Origin: Lepus europaeus
Taxonomy: Eukaryota > Chordata > Mammalia > Lagomorpha > Leporidae
Assembly: GCF_033115175.1 (NCBI RefSeq)
Contig: NC_084838.1
Coordinates: 42,015,468 to 42,079,467 of the forward strand
DNA: 64,000 nucleotides
Reading direction: 5' to 3'
The notes below the pieces were generated by a model, which saw nothing but the letters and a program-made list of their open reading frames with translations, searched no databases and was not told the DNA's origin. Each line of letters begins with the position of its first letter. The first letter of the stretch is position 1. The position numbers and the translations under genes were made by a program. Shown one piece after another: positions 35,595 through 45,754 of this stretch.

Positions 35595-36475
35595 CTTGAA
35601 CTTGATGTGAAAATAGTAATTTTTAATAGCACAATTCTTAAGACAGAACAAGTGCTACCCTTAAGAATTGCAGAGTTAGACTTGAAATACACAGAAGGAT
35701 GCCCCAAATTATTGTCCTCAGTTTTCCTCTTAGGAGAAGGTGGCAAACTGATCACCTAAAATCATTGTTTATCCTGATCTTCAAGATGAAATCTACTGCC
35801 ATTCCTATAAATAATGTAATATTTCTCTTCAAAAGAGAACAAATGGTATTGTGGCTGATTGCCTCTTATCTATTGTGGTTGAACTTGTGCAATAGGAAAT
35901 ACAATTTTAAGTTGCCATTGTGATTTTGTTTTTGAATTTTTTTCCTCCTCAGCAATGAAAATGCATGAAATAGAGATTTTTATCATGTAATGCTCACTGA
36001 CAAGGTGAACTTAATACAATATGGGCTTCAGTTTCCTCTCATAGTTTAAGCCTTATTTCATTGGTGAACAGAAGCCTGTGGCGGTATTGAATACATGAAC
36101 AAATAATGATACTTCCGAAGGTTTAACCATTGCATTTCAAACAAATTCTGCACAGCATACAGAACTAAGGTGTTGATTTTCTAATTCTGAGATTTTAAAA
36201 GGCATGTAGAAACCAAGGTTACCAGTTCATATCTCTCAGACACTTGGCTACATATGTAAACTTCATTCTGTCTTGATGAAAACAAATTCTCATCTATGAA
36301 AACATTACATTAAGTCATTCTGCACCTGGTGAGGAAATTATACATGAATGATAATCGATGTTTTAAAAAAAGCATTTCAGAGAAAGACCCAGGAAATCAA
36401 TTTAGACAAAACTTTAAGAAGTAACCTCTTCATCTAAAAATATTACTTTTCACCTAGCTGGTCACACTTACTTAC

Positions 36476-36481
36476 TTTATT
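36476..36481 (-). other. TMEM215: Candidate poly(A) signal, TMEM215 proximal
   Basis: AATAAA on the minus strand, 565 bases past the TMEM215 stop codon and in single-copy sequence. It would give a short 3' UTR. Other hexamers further down (35589-35594 and 35237-35242) could be used for longer forms. Choice between them is not decidable from sequence alone. Confidence 0.3.
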
Positions 36482-37045
36482 TGAAATCATGATCTGGCCA
36501 AAGGATAATGCCATAAAACTCAATTACATAATTCAACTGTCTTTAATTCCCCCTTTCTCAAAAATGATCCCTTCTAAGGGGGATCTGACTATTCTGTTTT
36601 GATTTTTTTTTTTAAATCAGTCAACACAAGGTGTGAAAAGCTTTTCGCCAGATAGAGCTGATTTCATATAATGGAGCACTGACTTTTTTCTTTTGGTTTC
36701 TTCAGACAAAGCAGCTCAGTATCCCTGGGTTCCTCTGATGCCTGCATCTGCAGCCCACTCCAGAGTTAGGCACTCTGTCTGTTATTTTACAAAACAGTCA
36801 ACATTGTTTCAGTCTGTGAAGATGCAATCCAAGTGCTTCCTGCCCTCCCCAGCATCCTTCCCCTCATCAGCCTTCTCCAAAATGCCTATATCCATACATG
36901 CCTCTCAGGCACCAGAGGTTTGCACACCCATCACATACCAGGTCCGTTTCTAACAGCCTGAAGGCTGTTGGAGCAGAGCAGTCTCCTTCCGTTGGTAGCT
37001 GGCTGTTGTCATGTTTATCAGCACGGCAGCCCTGGTATGCAAAGC

Positions 37046-37753
37046 TTAGACTATGGTCTCATGGTCCCACCTGCCTTGGCTCTGATTGATGTAACAACAG
37101 TATCTGTCATAGGGGCTGTTCTGCTTGTAGGAGCAAACGATGATACTGTCCTGGGGCACAAAGAAGATGCTGTCCTCCGGCTCCGGGCAGTTGGATCTGT
37201 CCCAGGCTGAGCCCTTGACGTCCAAGGCACTGTAGGCGAGGGAACTGCCTGAGGGACAGTAGCCATCCAGGTATCTGGATGTCTCCTCCCGATGCCCACT
37301 CTGGACCAGACTCTGGCATTCCCCCTCCTCTGTGGGTGTAGGGGTAGTGATGGAGCTGGCCATGGGCACCTCACTCTGCCCCTGGGGGAGCGGCTTCCCC
37401 CGGAGGCCCCCCTTCTTGGCCAGCTCATCGGAGCTCCCCTTGCCGGACTCCAGGTCTGAAGGGGTCCTCAGCAGTTCCACCACCTCCTTGTCCTTGTGCT
37501 TCCGGAAGCAGGGCAGTTTGCGCACCCACAGCAGCTCGTTCTCGGGCCACTTAGTGCACCCCTCGGTTTTCCTGGCCAGGGCAATGGCTGCAATGCCTGG
37601 TAGGCAGATGGCCGGCCCGATGGCCAGAAGGGGGATGTTCCCCAGCGTCTCGCCCTTCATCCCAGAGACAGTGAACATGAAACCAAAGACCAGGAAGACA
37701 CTGACCAGGGCCACCACCAGCCCAGTCCTTGGGTTAATGTCATCGGGCCGCAT
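37046..37753 (-). CDS. TMEM215: TMEM215, two-pass transmembrane protein 215
   Basis: Uninterrupted 235-codon frame that I recognise as TMEM215; the length matches the human protein as I recall it, and the N-terminal third looks essentially identical. Visible: a short polar N-terminus (MRPDDINPRT), hydrophobic segment 1 at residues 11-31, a short loop (MKGETLGN), hydrophobic segment 2 at about 40-60, then a basic stretch (RKTEGCTKW, RKLPCFRKHKDKE) and a long hydrophilic tail rich in Ser, Pro and acidic residues. The tail ends in a conserved-looking Tyr/Cys-rich region and the C-terminus ETIV. Both termini are probably cytosolic (hairpin topology, inferred from the positive residues after segment 2). 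Published work, from memory, places it in the ER membrane with BiP as partner and a role in endothelial survival; the sequence itself does not show this. The start is favoured by A at -3 and by identity with the known N-terminus. No frameshift or stop is seen. Single coding exon; no neighbouring gene in the window. Confidence 0.96.
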   Translation of the reverse strand: MRPDDINPRTGLVVALVSVFLVFGFMFTVSGMKGETLGNIPLLAIGPAICLPGIAAIALARKTEGCTKWPENELLWVRKLPCFRKHKDKEVVELLRTPSDLESGKGSSDELAKKGGLRGKPLPQGQSEVPMASSITTPTPTEEGECQSLVQSGHREETSRYLDGYCPSGSSLAYSALDVKGSAWDRSNCPEPEDSIFFVPQDSIIVCSYKQNSPYDRYCCYINQSQGRWDHETIV

Positions 37754-37756
37754 CTT

Positions 37757-37765
37757 TCACTCCAT
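37757..37765 (-). CDS. Two-codon upstream ORF before TMEM215
   Basis: On the minus strand the leader reads ATG GAG TGA, then AAG, then the TMEM215 ATG. The stop codon lies 3 bases upstream of the main start. It is in exon 2 by the proposed splice model, so it would be in the mature mRNA. The uATG context has T at -3 and G at +4 (moderate). Such minimal uORFs can slow or stall ribosomes; that effect here is inference. It is also the last ATG of a longer open frame reaching upstream. Confidence 0.4.
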   Translation of the reverse strand: ME

Positions 37766-37811
37766 CCAGGTTGGGGGCAGCTTGCTGGCCAGGGAGCGGG
37801 CTTCCTCTCTT

Positions 37812-38049
37812 CTGTCAGAGCGGAAACCACAGTGGGTTAAAAAAAAAAAATCTAAGTTAAGTTTCCACCCACCAACTCTGCCTCCTTCTTGCTCTTTGCT
37901 TCGGACTCTCCCCTTGTCTCCCCCAGTCTCTCTCATGGTTCCTTGGCATTTCTGTCTCTTTCCTTTCTCTCCCTCACTTCCCTCTCTCGCTGTGGAAGTC
38001 CACCCCCCCCCAAAAAAAATGCACGTGCCGACGGGGGTCCCCGAGGTAC
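37812..38049 (-). other. TMEM215: Probable 5'-UTR intron of TMEM215
   Basis: Read on the minus strand, a pyrimidine-rich run followed by ctctgacag gives a good 3' splice site, with exon 2 starting at 37811, 58 bases before the ATG. Upstream, gagctcag/gtacct gives a fair 5' splice site with exon 1 ending at 38050. The implied intron is 238 bases. TMEM215 is known to have a non-coding first exon in other mammals. The acceptor is the more convincing end; a different donor further upstream in the CpG-rich block is possible. No transcript evidence is available here. Confidence 0.45.
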
Positions 38050-39150
38050 CTGAGCTCCTGGCGGCTTCCGGGAGAAGGGAAAGCAGCCGGGCAGAGTCTC
38101 CTTCGGAACCTGCACCACCTCTGCCCCGTGTGTGCGCTCCCCGGGTTCTGGCAGGATAGGCTGGTTCTCCCCACTGACTCTGCCTCTGGGGGGTAGGATG
38201 TGGCCGAGGGTGAGTCCAGGCAGAGCCCGTCGGTCCCCGGGGTTCCGGAAGCCAAGCCGCCACCGCGCAGCCCCGAGCCCGCTCTGTGCGCGGAGCGCCA
38301 GGCGCCTGCTGGAGGGAGGATGGACTTCGTCTGGAGCAGAGGAGCGCGGCGCGCGAGCCTGGCCCCGTTACATCACTGGCACAGCACGCTCGCAACCCCG
38401 GAGGGACGCGCGGGGGCGCGAGGGGTCAGATCCCAGGGGGCGGAGTGGGGGTGGGATGGGGGAGTCACCCAGCGGAAGAGGCGGCCCGGGGTCTCGTCGT
38501 CGGGGCTCGGCGCACAGCTGCCAAGAGCGCTGAGCTGGGCTGCGGAACCGGAGTCCCAGGCCCGGGAAGGACCGGGGTACAAGGCTGCGGGGGGCGGGGG
38601 CGAGACAGCGAACCCCAGGTCGATTTGCTCACAGGACGGTGGTGGGAATGTCGGTGCCTGGACTCCCGGTCCGCGCTCGCGGATTAGGTGCTAGCAGGAG
38701 ATGACCATCGGGTACCCGCACCCTTCTCAGCTGCAAACCTGGTGGACCGACCGCACTGGCGGCAGCCCCAGAGGCTCCCCCAAGGCCCCTGGCTCTCAGG
38801 GCTGCACCCTTCCAGCAGCCAGTGCCCGCAGAAGGCTCTGGGTCCTGTGCTGGGGGCGCGGCGCGCGGAAGGGCCCTTGCCAGGGGCAGGCTGCTCGGCC
38901 AGAGCGCATGGGGCTAACGCCCAGGCTGAGTGGGTGGTGAGGGGTGGGGGCAAGGCCTGGCCCAGGCCTCGCGGGAGTCACCGCAGATCCTCCTGCTGGC
39001 CTTCTACCTGCAGACTCTGGAGAGGGCGTCCGTGGGGCCCCGGGCCCACTCCAACAGGTGTGATGCCAGCCACGCAAACCGGGGCGAGGGCGGAGGGCTC
39101 CTGGCCCTGGAGGTGCTCATCTGTGGGCAGGGAGCACCGCTCCGCCTTGC
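38050..39150 (-). promoter_or_regulatory. TMEM215: CpG island, probable TMEM215 promoter and first exon
   Basis: Abrupt rise in G+C and CpG density compared with the AT-rich surroundings; runs such as ccgccaccgcgcagcccc, gcgcggagcgccaggcgcc and ggacgcgcgggggcgcgagg lie between about 38220 and 38440. It is the only such block in the window and lies immediately upstream of TMEM215 on the coding strand. It is free of SINE and L1 sequence. Plus-strand open frames here result from the GC-rich composition and match no protein I know. A divergent non-coding transcript cannot be excluded. The exact transcription start is not determined. Confidence 0.75.
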
Positions 39151-39402
39151 AGCTCTAAGCCTGGGCTATCATCTCGCTTGCTGATGCGGGCGTGGAAAAC
39201 CCAAATCTTCTTCCCGCATGTTCGGCGATCGGCGGAGGTGGATGAGGCTCTCTGCTTCAGGGTCACGGCCGGCGTTGGCTGTGGTTCTTCAACAGGGCGG
39301 CCCGGTAGGGGATGGAAGGACGCTGGGGAGCAGATGGCATGGGTATTTCATGCTAAGGGACTGCCTTGGGGGAAAGGATTTTGGCCTTCAGGCCTTGTGC
39401 TG

Positions 39403-39550
39403 CTTAATCTAGCTGTGTGTTTCTGAGCAAGTGACTTGAGCTCTCTGAGAATCAGTGGAACTACCTGTAAAATGAGAATCTGGATACCACATACGAGGGA
39501 GCCTTGTGAAGATTAAATAAATGAAAGTTCCCAGCACAATTCTTGGTACA
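39403..39550 (+). mobile_element. MIR element, plus strand
   Basis: ctagctgtgtgtttctgagc, aagtgacttgagctctctga and aactacctgtaaaatgagaa match MIR core sequence, followed by gtgaagattaaataaatga. Confidence 0.85.
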
Positions 39551-39571
39551 AACCTGTTTGAAAAATAGCTG

Positions 39572-39646
39572 ATCTTTCTCTCTGTGTCTCTGTCTCTCTC
39601 TCCCTTTCCCTCTCTCTCTCTCTCTCACACACACACAACACACAGG
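39572..39646. repeat. (CT)n/(CA)n simple repeat
   Basis: Pyrimidine-rich ctctctgtctctgtctctct run passing into cacacacacaca. Confidence 0.85.
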
Positions 39647-39656
39647 TGTATATGTG

Positions 39657-39783
39657 AGAGGACATCCAGCAAGTTCACAGGAAATGCATATTATGAAAAA
39701 CTACACATAGATTTCAATTTTTTTGGCACCCAAATCAACTTATCCTTTAATTCCATGTTACATGAACTTTTGAAGTCCCCTTG
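39657..39783 (-). mobile_element. Mariner-like MITE copy 2
   Basis: Uninterrupted copy, about 127 bases: left aggacatccagcaagttc, middle aaatgcatattatgaaaaac and caaatcaacttatcc, right acatgaacttttgaagtccc. The two ends are inverted repeats. Confidence 0.75.
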
Positions 39784-39839
39784 GATGTGAGCACCTGTAC
39801 ATTCGTGACATGTCACCATAATCAGTGTCCTCATCACGG

Positions 39840-40190
39840 AGGGCAGAAGCCAGATCATCCAGGACCTGTCTGTGGGGCTGAGGACTTTGGCCTTTATCCC
39901 GTGAGCGGTGAAGAGCCGTGGAAGTGTTGGAAGCTGGTACTGACACTGATGTGTTCCGTCTTCCACAGTGACACCAGGTCTGGGAGCAGGGAGATTTGTT
40001 GGGAAAGCAGTTCTGCAAGACCTGGTGTGTGCCTGAGCAATGCCAGGCTGGGGACGGTGGTTAGGGAGGAGCACCCGGAAGGAGGTTTAAGGGTTGAACC
40101 AAGTGTCTTGGAGCACAGGGAAGAGATGGAGGGAGGAGCCAAGCTTGATTCCCAAATTTCTCACTTAGCTGGGGGTATCAGGAGCCAGAC
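39840..40190 (+). repeat. Ancient interspersed repeat, family not assigned
   Basis: gaggactttggcctttatcc, ggtactgacactgatgtgtt and caagcttgattcccaaattt follow a common mammalian repeat of the type with a ggactttggattttattc core. The long 253-codon plus-strand frame at 39781-40542 overlays this repeat and SINE debris and is probably not a gene. Confidence 0.45.
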
Positions 40191-40194
40191 TCCT

Positions 40195-40310
40195 GAGGTG
40201 GATGTAAGCCCTTGGGTGGGATCCCAGCATCCCATATATCTGAGTGCCCCGGTTAGAGTCCCAGCCCCACTCCTGATTCCAGCTTCCTGCTATGAGTTGC
40301 AAGTGATCCT
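40195..40310 (+). mobile_element. Old CSINE fragment
   Basis: gatcccagcatcccatatat, tagagtcccagccccactcc and gattccagcttcctgct match the 5' third of the old CSINE subfamily; the remainder is missing. Confidence 0.55.
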
Positions 40311-41069
40311 GGGAAAGGAAGTTTTCTTATTGATTTTCCAGATTCATTGCTGCTCTGAAAAAGAGAGTTTTCTTTCCTTTTTTTTTTTTTTTAATAGAAA
40401 AAGAGGGAGAAAGAGTGACATTGGGGAAGCTGTATGTGCTCCGACTTCTGGAGTTCTGAGGTCATCTTCTTCTTGGAATCGTCTCTTCCCCTGCCATGAT
40501 TGTCCCCCTTCTATCCTGATTTTTGTCTTAGCTTCTCAGTAACTCATGTATGGGCTACTTTGCCAACCCATCAGATACTGATGTTCTGCTGGTCTGTCCG
40601 TGTTGCTCCCCTTGGCTGATCTCCCTCTCCCTTCTCATTCTATCATGGGTTCAAACAGCCTGAAGAGGTTGATGGCTCCTCAACTTCAGATCCATCGTCT
40701 TCAGTTAGCTGCCTGGTATCCCTGTCTGGGTGGTGTACAGACTCCTGCTTACCATGGTGCAAATCCACTTCATCATATTTCTGCCAGATGCCCTCGTCTG
40801 CCTCTCATCCCGTCACTCCTGCCATTTGCCAGCTAAGAACCTACATCTGATGTCACCCAAGTCACCTAAATTCCTTTGATGATCTTCTTTCCTATTAGAG
40901 ACCCTGGGAAAATCACATTTTCTTCCTGGGTTTCAACTTCTTGTGAAACAAAGATTTTGGAGGAAGAGTTAGCTGAGGTCCCGTTCAGCTCTCTTTTCTC
41001 TTGGTTTTCTGGCCATCGTTTCTGTAGAGTTGACCTGACGTCATTGTTGTGTAGAAGCTCTGAAGATAA
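40311..41069. other. No gene seen
   Basis: A T-run with tttttaatagaaaaagagg near 40379-40400 may be a CSINE tail remnant. Otherwise nothing recognised. Confidence 0.35.
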
Positions 41070-41097
41070 GTGGGTGCTTCAAAAAGTACACGGAAGA

Positions 41098-41384
41098 GCA
41101 AGCATTTGGCCTCGTGGTGAAGGTACCCACATTCTGCCTCAGACTGCCTGGCTCTGTTTCCCAGCTCTAGCTCCTAAATCCAATTTCCTGATAATGCAGA
41201 GCATGGGAGCAGTGGTATTAACTCATCAAGTAGATGGATTCCTGCCACTCACCTGGGAGACCTGCATTGAGTTTCTGGCTCCCAGGCCTGGTCCTTGGCT
41301 ATTCTGAGCATTTGGGGAATGGATTGGAACTCTAGGTCTTTCTCTCCCTCTCTTTCTCTCTCTCTCTCTCAAAAAAAAAAAAAG
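41098..41384 (+). mobile_element. Old CSINE relative in a MITE, plus strand
   Basis: gcatttggcctcgtggtgaa head, gtggtattaactcatcaagt, cctgggagacctgcattgag body, ctctctttctctctctct tract and A tail. Flanks aaaaagtacacggaa and aaaaagtttgtggaa form an imperfect target duplication. Confidence 0.8.
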
Positions 41385-41410
41385 TTTGTGGAAAATGGAA
41401 TTAAAAGATA

Positions 41411-41737
41411 TGGGGCCGGCACTGTGGCATAGTAAACTGAGTCTCCAGTTGCTGCACCAGCATCCCATATGGACACTGATTCTTGTCCGGCTGCTTCTCT
41501 TCTGGTCCAGCTTTCTGCTGTGGCCTAGGAAAGCAGTAGGGCCTTGGGCACTTGGGAAAGCCCTTGGGACCCTGCACCTGCCTAGGAGATTCCTGGCTCC
41601 TGGCTTCCAATCAGTCCAGCTTCACCGTTGCTGCCATTTGAGGAGTGAACTAGTGGATGGAAGACCTCTCTCCCTCTTTGTCTCTCCATCTCTCTGTAAC
41701 TCTGCCTCTCAAATAAATAAGTAAATCTTTTTTTTTA
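41411..41737 (+). mobile_element. CSINE in a MITE, plus strand
   Basis: Head ggggccggcactgtggcata, body, tail caaataaataagtaaatc. Left flank gaattaaaagata (41398-41410), right flank aaagata. Same MITE position as the CSINE at 45782. Confidence 0.9.
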
Positions 41738-41778
41738 AAGATAATCTTATTTTAGTGCAAAAGTTTTGAAATCCACAG

Positions 41779-42256
41779 GTAAGAGGGGTCTTCAGAAAGG
41801 TCATAGAAAATGCATATTATGAAAAAATTATGCTTGAATTTCAAAATTGTTTTGCCCCAACATAAACTTGCTCTTAATTCTGTTTTTAAAATGATTTATT
41901 TGTTTATTTGAAAGTCGAGATTACAGAGAGGGAGAGGGAGGGAGAGAGGAAGAGAGAAAGAGAGAGAGTCAGAGAAAAAAATCTTCCATCCACTAGTTTA
42001 CTCCCCAAATGGGCACAACAGCCAGGGCTGGGCTGATCCAAAGCCAGGAGCCAAGAACTTCATCCAGTTCTCTCCCGCGGGTGCAGGGGCCCAAGCACTT
42101 GGGCCGTCTTCTACTGCTTCTCCAGGTCATAGCAGAGACCTGAATTGGAAGTGAAGCAGCTGGAACTCAAACTGGCACCCATATGGCACCCAGCCCACTA
42201 CGTCACAGCACCAGCCCCTAATTTTGTTTTTCTATGAAGGTTTTGAAGTCCTCTCA
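41779..42256 (-). mobile_element. Mariner-like MITE copy 4, split by a CSINE
   Basis: Left end agaggggtcttcagaaaggt, then gaaaatgcatattatgaaaa and gccccaacataaacttgc, up to 41887; right end tctatgaaggttttgaagtc after the CSINE. Left end is preceded by TA. Opposite orientation to copy 3. Confidence 0.7.
41888..42218 (-). mobile_element. CSINE in a MITE, minus strand
   Basis: atgatttatttgtttatttg tail complement, gagggagagagga tract, body, head ...cacagcaccagcccc. Target duplication taattctgttttt / taattttgttttt. Confidence 0.92.
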
Positions 42257-43110
42257 TGGTGTTGAAAATTAAGCTTGTCCTAAAGAAGCAAAGTTGCTGA
42301 CTCCTGGTTGCTTGTACAGACCTTTAATTCCATTCTGACCTTAAAGGCAGGCAGTCCATCTACTTAGGCATTAGATAACACCCAGGCATAAAACCACAGG
42401 AAACCTCAATTACTGCTTAATTATAAGCCTCCTTCTCAAAGCATTCCTTCTTGGAGGTAATTTCAGCTGGTTGAACAGCAGGTTTACTTGTGGAGGTCAG
42501 CAGCAGTAGTGGGTCGGGTGGGAGACATCACTCAGAGACACATAGGGCATTCTTCGTACTTAGCTTCTTGCCTGTAAGGGGCAACTGCAGTAGGATTTTA
42601 AAATTTTAAGAGGGTCTTACAATGCTGTATGTATTTACAGCTATGTATAAAAGTTCTTCCTTAGAAAAAAGTGAAATTCAGGTTGAAATGAGACTTTAGT
42701 ATAAGGATATTTCAGGAGGAAACAGAACCTTTTATTTTTGAAATTATAAAAATCATGGTATGGTGACATTTGACACTTTGTAGGATGCCTACTTGAACTC
42801 CCTTATTTTATAAGTGAAATCCAGAAAGGTTTCATTCATTTAATATTATATGAGTAGTTATTATGTGCTTAGTGTTGTGCTGGTTGCTGGCAGACAAGTC
42901 AAACATGGCACAGTCTGTGTTTATAGAACTCACGATCACAGAGCGAGGTAAATGTATCAGGATAGGCTGGATCGAGTGGTATCTCTGGGCCTCTAAGTCT
43001 CCATGTTCACACTACATGGTTACTCTGGGCCAACTATATCCTTGGCCCATGTTGTCTTGGCTCTGGGATTCAAGTGGACAGGGCAGGCTCCAGTTGGGAC
43101 ACGGGTAGTC
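42257..43110. other. Mostly single-copy, no gene seen
   Basis: An L2/MIR-like tag near 42850-42940 (tattatgtgcttagtgttg). No exon recognised. Confidence 0.4.
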
Positions 43111-43204
43111 TTTTTTTTTTTTTTTTTTTGACAGGCAGAGTGCAGTGAGAGAGAGAGAGAGACAGAGAGAAAGGTCTTCCTTTGCCGTTGGTTCACCCCC
43201 CAAT
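43111..43204 (-). mobile_element. Young CSINE, severely 5'-truncated, minus strand
   Basis: Poly(T), gacaggcagagtgcagtg, (GA) tract and ggtcttcctttgccgttgg only; body and head absent. Target duplication gggtagtctt: on the left 43103-43110 continuing into the T run, on the right 43205-43214. Confidence 0.93.
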
Positions 43205-43214
43205 GGGTAGTCTT

Positions 43215-44280
43215 ATAGCAGAGGGGCTCAAGAGCAGGGCCAACTGCATGCTGGCTGGGAAAATGTACACTCTGGATTTGGTTAGCACCCTTATCTCCCA
43301 GACCCCTCCTCTGCCTCACTCTGTCATTACCCAGACTAGCTATCCAACCCTCACAAGAGCCTGGAGTCTTTGCAACAAATCCCGAGCTTCCAAAGGATAA
43401 ATACGGGAATTTTTGCCTAGCTCCATAAAAAGTAAACTGTCTTTGCCTCTGAGACTGATAAGTGTAGACTGGTAAGTGTTTTACATTCTTCTGGAGAAAT
43501 CGTCTAGCACCAGGGACCTTACAGCGTGGTGAGGGACCAGTCCCTTCTGAGTGCGACAGCGGGAGCAAATGTGCCTGGCACTGCAGTGGCTGTGGCTGTG
43601 ATGGCCAGTTCAAGCTGGGCGTCTTCTTTATTTTTCAGTCTTTTCTATTTCTGGACTCTCTCGTGGTTTTCTGTCCTACTATAGCCTTTCTGTCTCTTCT
43701 GGGTTTGGGTTTTGAATTCTAGGGGTAAAAACCCAAACCCACAGGACATGGATTCTATATACCTTTTTTTTAATTAGGGGTGTTATTTTGTGAGAAAACA
43801 GAAGCTCATTGGGGCTAGCCTAATTCAGAAAACAAGAGTCATTTTCTCAGATTTTTCCAAGAACCCAAGGGCAGGAATGTGGCCGAAAGAGGTGAAATAT
43901 AGACTCAGATACTGCCAGGCTTTCTCTCTGATGCTAAATTCTTTCCTCTCTGTATCTATTTCACTCTTCCCTTTCTTTACAATTTATTTCTTGTTTTTAT
44001 CTGGTATCCACATGGAAAAGCATGGGCCCAGCAGGTCTGTGTGTATGCTTTACCAATCTGGTCACTAGAGGTGGCTGAGATAATCTCTTAATCTTAAAAT
44101 CCCAGGACAAGAATTCCTTGGATAATCATAGGACAGATGCTCACTCACAGTCTACTTTGGTGGTAGATGACATGATTTATAGGAACCCCTTTGCTGTAAC
44201 AATAGGGATGGTAGGAAGATAGTACCCAGGATGGGGGTGGGGGGAGGTGGGTGACTTTCTGGTGGCTGAGCTGTCAATCT
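43215..44280. other. No gene seen
   Basis: No recognised repeat or exon. An imperfect palindrome gtttgggttttgaattct and gggtaaaaacccaaaccc lies near 43703-43741. Confidence 0.35.
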
Positions 44281-44298
44281 AAGAAAAACCTGCTTTCT

Positions 44299-44514
44299 GT
44301 GGCCAGGGAGTGCAGTGGAGGATGGCCCAAGTGTTTGGGCTCTGCACCCCATGGGAGACCAGGATAAGCACCTGGCTCCTGCCATCGGAACAGCGCGGTG
44401 CGCCGGCCGCAGCGCGCTACCGCGGAGGCCATTGGAGGGTGAACCAACGGCAAAAGGAAGACCTTTCTCTCTGTCTCTCTCTCTCTCACTGTCCACTCTG
44501 CCTGTCAAAAAAAA

Positions 44515-44544
<30 letters not shown>
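44299..44544 (+). mobile_element. Young CSINE, 5'-truncated, perfect target duplication
   Basis: Starts inside the body (gtggccagggagtgcagtgg), continues through gcgccggccgcagcgcgc, ctctctgtctctctctct, cctgtc and a long A tail interrupted by G. Exact 18-base duplication aagaaaaacctgctttct at 44281-44298 and 44545-44562. Looks recent. Confidence 0.97.
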
Positions 44545-44552
<8 letters not shown>

Positions 44553-44562
44553 CCTGCTTTCT

Positions 44563-45754
44563 ACCACTTTCCATCCTGGTAGAGTCTAAACTGCCTGAGA
44601 GCAAAATCCATAGCTCTGAATTTCCTAATAGGGCTTGGGGATGTATCTAGGGTGGCATCACACATGCCATGCAATATGTGCAGCTAAGGAACAATATCGA
44701 CATGAAATACATAGGGCCAAAGTTAGAAGACCAGAAAGCTTTAATGAGATTCATTAAAGAAAAATGGAACGAATGGCATGTTTCCCAAAGACTGACTAAA
44801 GATTTTCAACTCTTTCCAATTAATTTATAGACAAAAAAATTCCAACGAAAAAATCCCAATGGGAATTGATTTGGATCTTGAAAAAAATGACTCTTCGAGT
44901 TCATCTGGGAAATCATACATATAAATAGTAAAAGTGATTTGAAGGAGAAAGGAAAAAAAACAAGTCTTCACTAACTGCATGTGAAGATAAATAAATGCAA
45001 TAATTTAAGCTGTCTGATATGGTACAAAAATTGTCATACTTATCAATAAAGAAGAGCAGAAATCTCTGGAACAGTATTGAATATTTGTTAGAACCTTGTT
45101 TAAGATAAAGGAAGCAGTAAAGACCCACTGGTTTTGAGAAAATGATCTATTTTGGAAAAAAGGTAGATCCTGTTTGGGGATAATTTAGGAACCGTGGAAG
45201 CTTCTGATGTCACTATGTAACTCTATTTTATTTTTCTTGGAAAAGGATAAAATCAACACATTGTAACTCTCATCTCCTGTTTTTAAGTCAGTTATGAACA
45301 TATTTGTCACATTTCTAAGAGAGAGACTACAGAAGAGATGGAGAAAAGGCTACTTCCTCAGTATTTCATGCTCTGATTTGTTAGGAATTATGTTGGGGGT
45401 ATTCTCTGTGTTTCCATCAGAAAACAGGGCAAAATGATTATTAACCTGCTGAATGAGAGTTAAGGCTAGATACAAACATGGACTGACAGTTTTTGTCCAG
45501 GGGACTAGATAGAAAGGGTCAACCATTTGGTTGCTTTTGAAATAATTACCCTATAAAGACCAAGGGACTTGACTACAGGTTGGGGGTGAGCACCCTTCAT
45601 CTGCTTTAACCACCAAGTGAACTTCTCCTGCCTGGGGCCCAGTTGGGCAGTGAACAATTCTCAACTTTGGAAGAGTGTGGGTAGAAAGGGATGCAGGGTA
45701 ATGTGTTAGGGTTCTCCAGAAAAGCAGGACCAACAGGGGACACACATACACCAA
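44563..45754. other. AT-rich, no gene seen
   Basis: No clear repeat. Segment 44690-45120 might be decayed L1. Nothing resembling an exon. Confidence 0.35.

Larger units (their letters stand above)
34022..37045 (-). other. Repeat-poor downstream region / 3' UTR of TMEM215
   Basis: About 3 kb of AT-rich sequence with no CSINE, L1 or LTR that I can recognise, unlike most of the window. The part next to the gene must include its 3' UTR; the remainder may be constrained non-coding sequence. A (GT)n run lies at 34799-34820. Minus-strand AATAAA hexamers are listed separately. Confidence 0.5.
41070..41775 (+). mobile_element. Mariner-like MITE copy 3, split by two CSINEs
   Basis: Pieces: 41070-41097 (ggtgcttcaaaaagtacac), 41385-41410 (gtggaaaatggaattaaaag) and 41738-41775 (ataatcttattttagtgc, aaaagttttgaaatccacag). 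Joined in order they follow the left part of the MITE consensus seen uninterrupted at 60523. Right half absent, or replaced by the adjoining inverted copy. Confidence 0.65.

Noticed and set aside
37332..38159. 275-codon plus-strand frame
   Set aside because: It is antisense to the TMEM215 coding exon and continues into the CpG island; a shadow frame.
37757..38395. 212-codon minus-strand frame upstream of TMEM215
   Set aside because: It lies in the CpG island, crosses the probable intron and matches no protein. GC-rich sequence has few stop codons. Only its last two codons plus stop were kept, as a possible uORF.
38132..39158. Several plus-strand frames of 80-164 codons
   Set aside because: CpG-island composition artefacts with no recognised motif. 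A divergent gene was considered but there is no evidence for one.
39781..40542. 253-codon plus-strand frame
   Set aside because: It overlaps an ancient interspersed repeat, an old CSINE fragment and a T-run; no domain is visible.
43020..43613. 197-codon minus-strand frame
   Set aside because: Includes a truncated CSINE and flanking single-copy sequence; no family match.
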